Shown: positions 5,054-6,235 of the stretch, in pieces
How the letters are laid out: each line of letters opens with the position of its first letter
How positions within the stretch are numbered: position 1 is the first letter of the stretch
Assembly (NCBI GenBank): GCA_937860195.1
Contig: CALMBN010000233.1
Span: forward strand, 1 to 6,235
DNA: 6,235 bases
From: an uncultured Novosphingobium sp.
GTDB taxonomy: Bacteria; Pseudomonadota; Alphaproteobacteria; Sphingomonadales; Sphingomonadaceae
Reading direction: 5' to 3'
Program-made: the position numbers and the translations under genes
Notes under the pieces: model-generated
What the model saw: only the letters and a program-made list of their open reading frames with translations
Databases searched by the model: none
What the model was told of the DNA's origin: nothing

Positions 5054-5922
5054 TGGTATGGTGGCTCCCCTCCCCACCACGGGTAAAAGTCGGGCATATC
5101 GGCGGAAACCCGGCCGGGGAAGGTGGGCGGGCGTTTTTCAAGAAAGCTTTGCACACCTTCCTTTGCGTCGACCCCTTTGGACAGCCGGTAGATCGCGCGG
5201 CTATCAACCTTGTGGGCCTCCATCGGATGCGCACCGGGGGGCACGCGCCAGAGCATTGCCCGGGTCATCGCGACTGACACTGCCGAGGTGTTCTCGGCAA
5301 TTTCGCGGGCCAGTCCGCGGGCCGCGTCGACCAGTTCGCCTTGTGGATGGACCGAACGGACCAACCCGCCACGCAGTGCTTCCTGCGCATCAAAAATCCG
5401 CCCGGTCATGCACCATTCAAGCGCCTGCGCGGGGCCGACCAGCCGCGGCAGGAACCAGCTGCTGCATGCCTCTGGCACGATCCCGCGCTTGGCGAAGACA
5501 AAGCCGTAGCGGGCGTTGTCAGAAGCCAGCCGCATGTCCATCGGCAGCTGCATGGTGATCCCAACGCCAACCGCCGCACCATTGCAGGCCGAAATCAATG
5601 GCTTCATCGATTGGTAAAGCCGCAAGGTCAGCAAGCCGCCGCCGTCGCGGACGCGCGGGTCCGACAAATCCTCAACCGGCTCGGGATTGGCGAAAGGAAC
5701 ACGGCCATCGTCCGGGGTCAGATCAGCCCCTGCGCAGAACGCCCGATCACCAGCCCCGGTAAAAATCACCGCCCGGACCGCATCGTCAGCATCGGTGCGG
5801 TCCATCGCATCGATGATCTCGTTCATCATTGTGCCGGTGAAGGCATTCATCTTTTCCGGCCGGTTGAGCGTCAGCGTGGCAATGCCCTCACCGATATGCA
5901 GGTTGATCTGCGAGTAGCCCAT
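5050..5922 (-). CDS. Crotonase (enoyl-CoA hydratase/isomerase) family protein
   Basis: 290 residues with a complete crotonase fold. The N-terminal strand region (ATLTLNRPEKMNAFT) and both oxyanion-hole elements, FCAGADL (62-68) and NGAAVGVG (114-121), are present, so it should bind and polarise an acyl-CoA thioester. The two catalytic glutamates of classical enoyl-CoA hydratase are absent: by alignment to the rat enzyme they become T123 and F143. Instead, E151 in GIVPEACSSWFLPRLVG (147-163) matches the PEGCSS motif of ECI2-type delta3,delta2-enoyl-CoA isomerases. The C-terminus FLEKRPPTFPGR...DFYPWW is typical of a bacterial subgroup usually annotated simply as enoyl-CoA hydratase. ATG 5922-5920 overlaps the dehydrogenase stop by one base (TGATG). 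Its partner upstream is an HSD10-like 3-hydroxyacyl-CoA dehydrogenase, pointing to a beta-oxidation-like job. The exact reaction (hydration, isomerisation or other) is not settled. Confidence 0.9.
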   Translation of the reverse strand: MGYSQINLHIGEGIATLTLNRPEKMNAFTGTMMNEIIDAMDRTDADDAVRAVIFTGAGDRAFCAGADLTPDDGRVPFANPEPVEDLSDPRVRDGGGLLTLRLYQSMKPLISACNGAAVGVGITMQLPMDMRLASDNARYGFVFAKRGIVPEACSSWFLPRLVGPAQALEWCMTGRIFDAQEALRGGLVRSVHPQGELVDAARGLAREIAENTSAVSVAMTRAMLWRVPPGAHPMEAHKVDSRAIYRLSKGVDAKEGVQSFLEKRPPTFPGRVSADMPDFYPWWGGEPPYQ

Positions 5923-6235
5923 CAGCGCGGCGCCATGCGAATGCCGCCATCGAGGCGGACATCTTCACCGTTGAAGTAGCCATTCTCGATCATGCACATC
6001 GCAAGGGCAGCATATTCGGGCGGGTTTCCGAGCCGCTTGGGGTTGAGCACCGAGCCGCCCAGCGCATCGCGGACATTCTGCGGCGCACCGGCCAGCAATG
6101 GCGTATCAAAAATGCCGGGCAGGATGGTGTTGACGCGGATCTTTTCGCTGGCGAGATCACGCGCGATCGGGAGCGTCATGCCAACCACCCCGCCCTTGGA
6201 TGCGGAATAGGCAGCCTGGCCCATCTGGCCGTCTT
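5922..6235 (-). CDS. Short-chain dehydrogenase, HSD10-like 3-hydroxyacyl-CoA dehydrogenase (C-terminal part)
   Basis: Open at the right edge; 103 complete C-terminal codons are visible and the N-terminal Rossmann half with the NAD-binding glycines lies outside. The visible part starts [15 protein letters not shown], holding the catalytic Y-x-x-x-K of short-chain dehydrogenases (Tyr and Lys at visible residues 9 and 13). It continues with [25 protein letters not shown] and ends with [28 protein letters not shown]. These stretches closely resemble human HSD17B10 and bacterial 3-hydroxyacyl-CoA dehydrogenases type 2, which oxidise 3-hydroxyacyl-CoA (and in some cases hydroxysteroids) with NAD. 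The ATG at 6224 is internal to the conserved active-site block and is not the start. The gene leads directly into the crotonase gene with a one-base overlap, so the pair probably acts in the same acyl-CoA degradation route. SDR family is certain; the HSD10 subgroup is very likely; substrate is unknown. Confidence 0.9.
   Translation of the reverse strand, partial: DGQMGQAAYSASKGGVVGMTLPIARDLASEKIRVNTILPGIFDTPLLAGAPQNVRDALGGSVLNPKRLGNPPEYAALAMCMIENGYFNGEDVRLDGGIRMAPR

Noticed and set aside
4295..5086. 263-codon open frame on the + strand opposite the TetR gene
   Set aside because: It runs antisense through a clear TetR gene and into mtnP, has no recognisable domain, and is explained by the high GC content and codon bias of the opposite strand.
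4896..5979. Long + strand frames opposite the crotonase gene
   Set aside because: Arginine/proline-rich shadow translations of a strongly conserved minus-strand gene.

Overview
The window looks like chromosomal DNA from an alphaproteobacterium, most likely of the Sphingomonadales (Erythrobacter/Sphingomonas type). This is inferred from the high GC content, the densely overlapping genes and the character of the encoded proteins; no rRNA or other decisive marker is present. Coding density is very high. The only non-coding gaps are about 20 bp (295-314), 60 bp (1329-1388) and 65 bp (2855-2919). No tRNA, rRNA, insertion sequence, CRISPR array or prophage trace was seen.

Left part (1-1328, + strand): the end of a Tad (tight adherence, Flp pilus) gene cluster. 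It holds the C-terminal 97 residues of TadB and a complete TadC. These are the two inner-membrane platform proteins of the pilus assembly machine. The cluster stops after tadC in a 12-bp perfect hairpin that also lies at the end of the opposing gene set.

Right part (1389-6235, - strand): seven genes run toward the left, in transcription order: an HSD10-like short-chain dehydrogenase (5' end outside the window), a crotonase-family protein, a TetR-type regulator, S-methyl-5'-thioadenosine phosphorylase, maleylacetoacetate isomerase, a MarR-type regulator and a fumarylacetoacetate hydrolase-family enzyme. Neighbouring genes overlap by 1 or 4 bases (TGATG, ATGA, TAATG, GTGA, GTGA) at every junction except one. 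The exception is the 65-bp gap before marR, which carries inverted repeats suitable for a MarR operator. The first five genes therefore look like one translationally coupled transcript, and marR-fah could be a second or internally promoted unit.

Functionally, the set joins a fatty acyl-CoA / beta-oxidation-like pair (dehydrogenase and crotonase) with its probable TetR regulator, one methionine/purine salvage enzyme, and the last two steps of homogentisate (tyrosine/phenylalanine) breakdown: maleylacetoacetate to fumarylacetoacetate, then to fumarate and acetoacetate. Homogentisate dioxygenase and 4-hydroxyphenylpyruvate dioxygenase are not in the window. I found no convincing new defence, mobile or other undescribed system. 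The points most worth a second look are the crotonase, which lacks both classical hydratase glutamates but carries an isomerase-like glutamate, the unusual gene mixture of the operon, and the regulatory structures in the two larger gaps.
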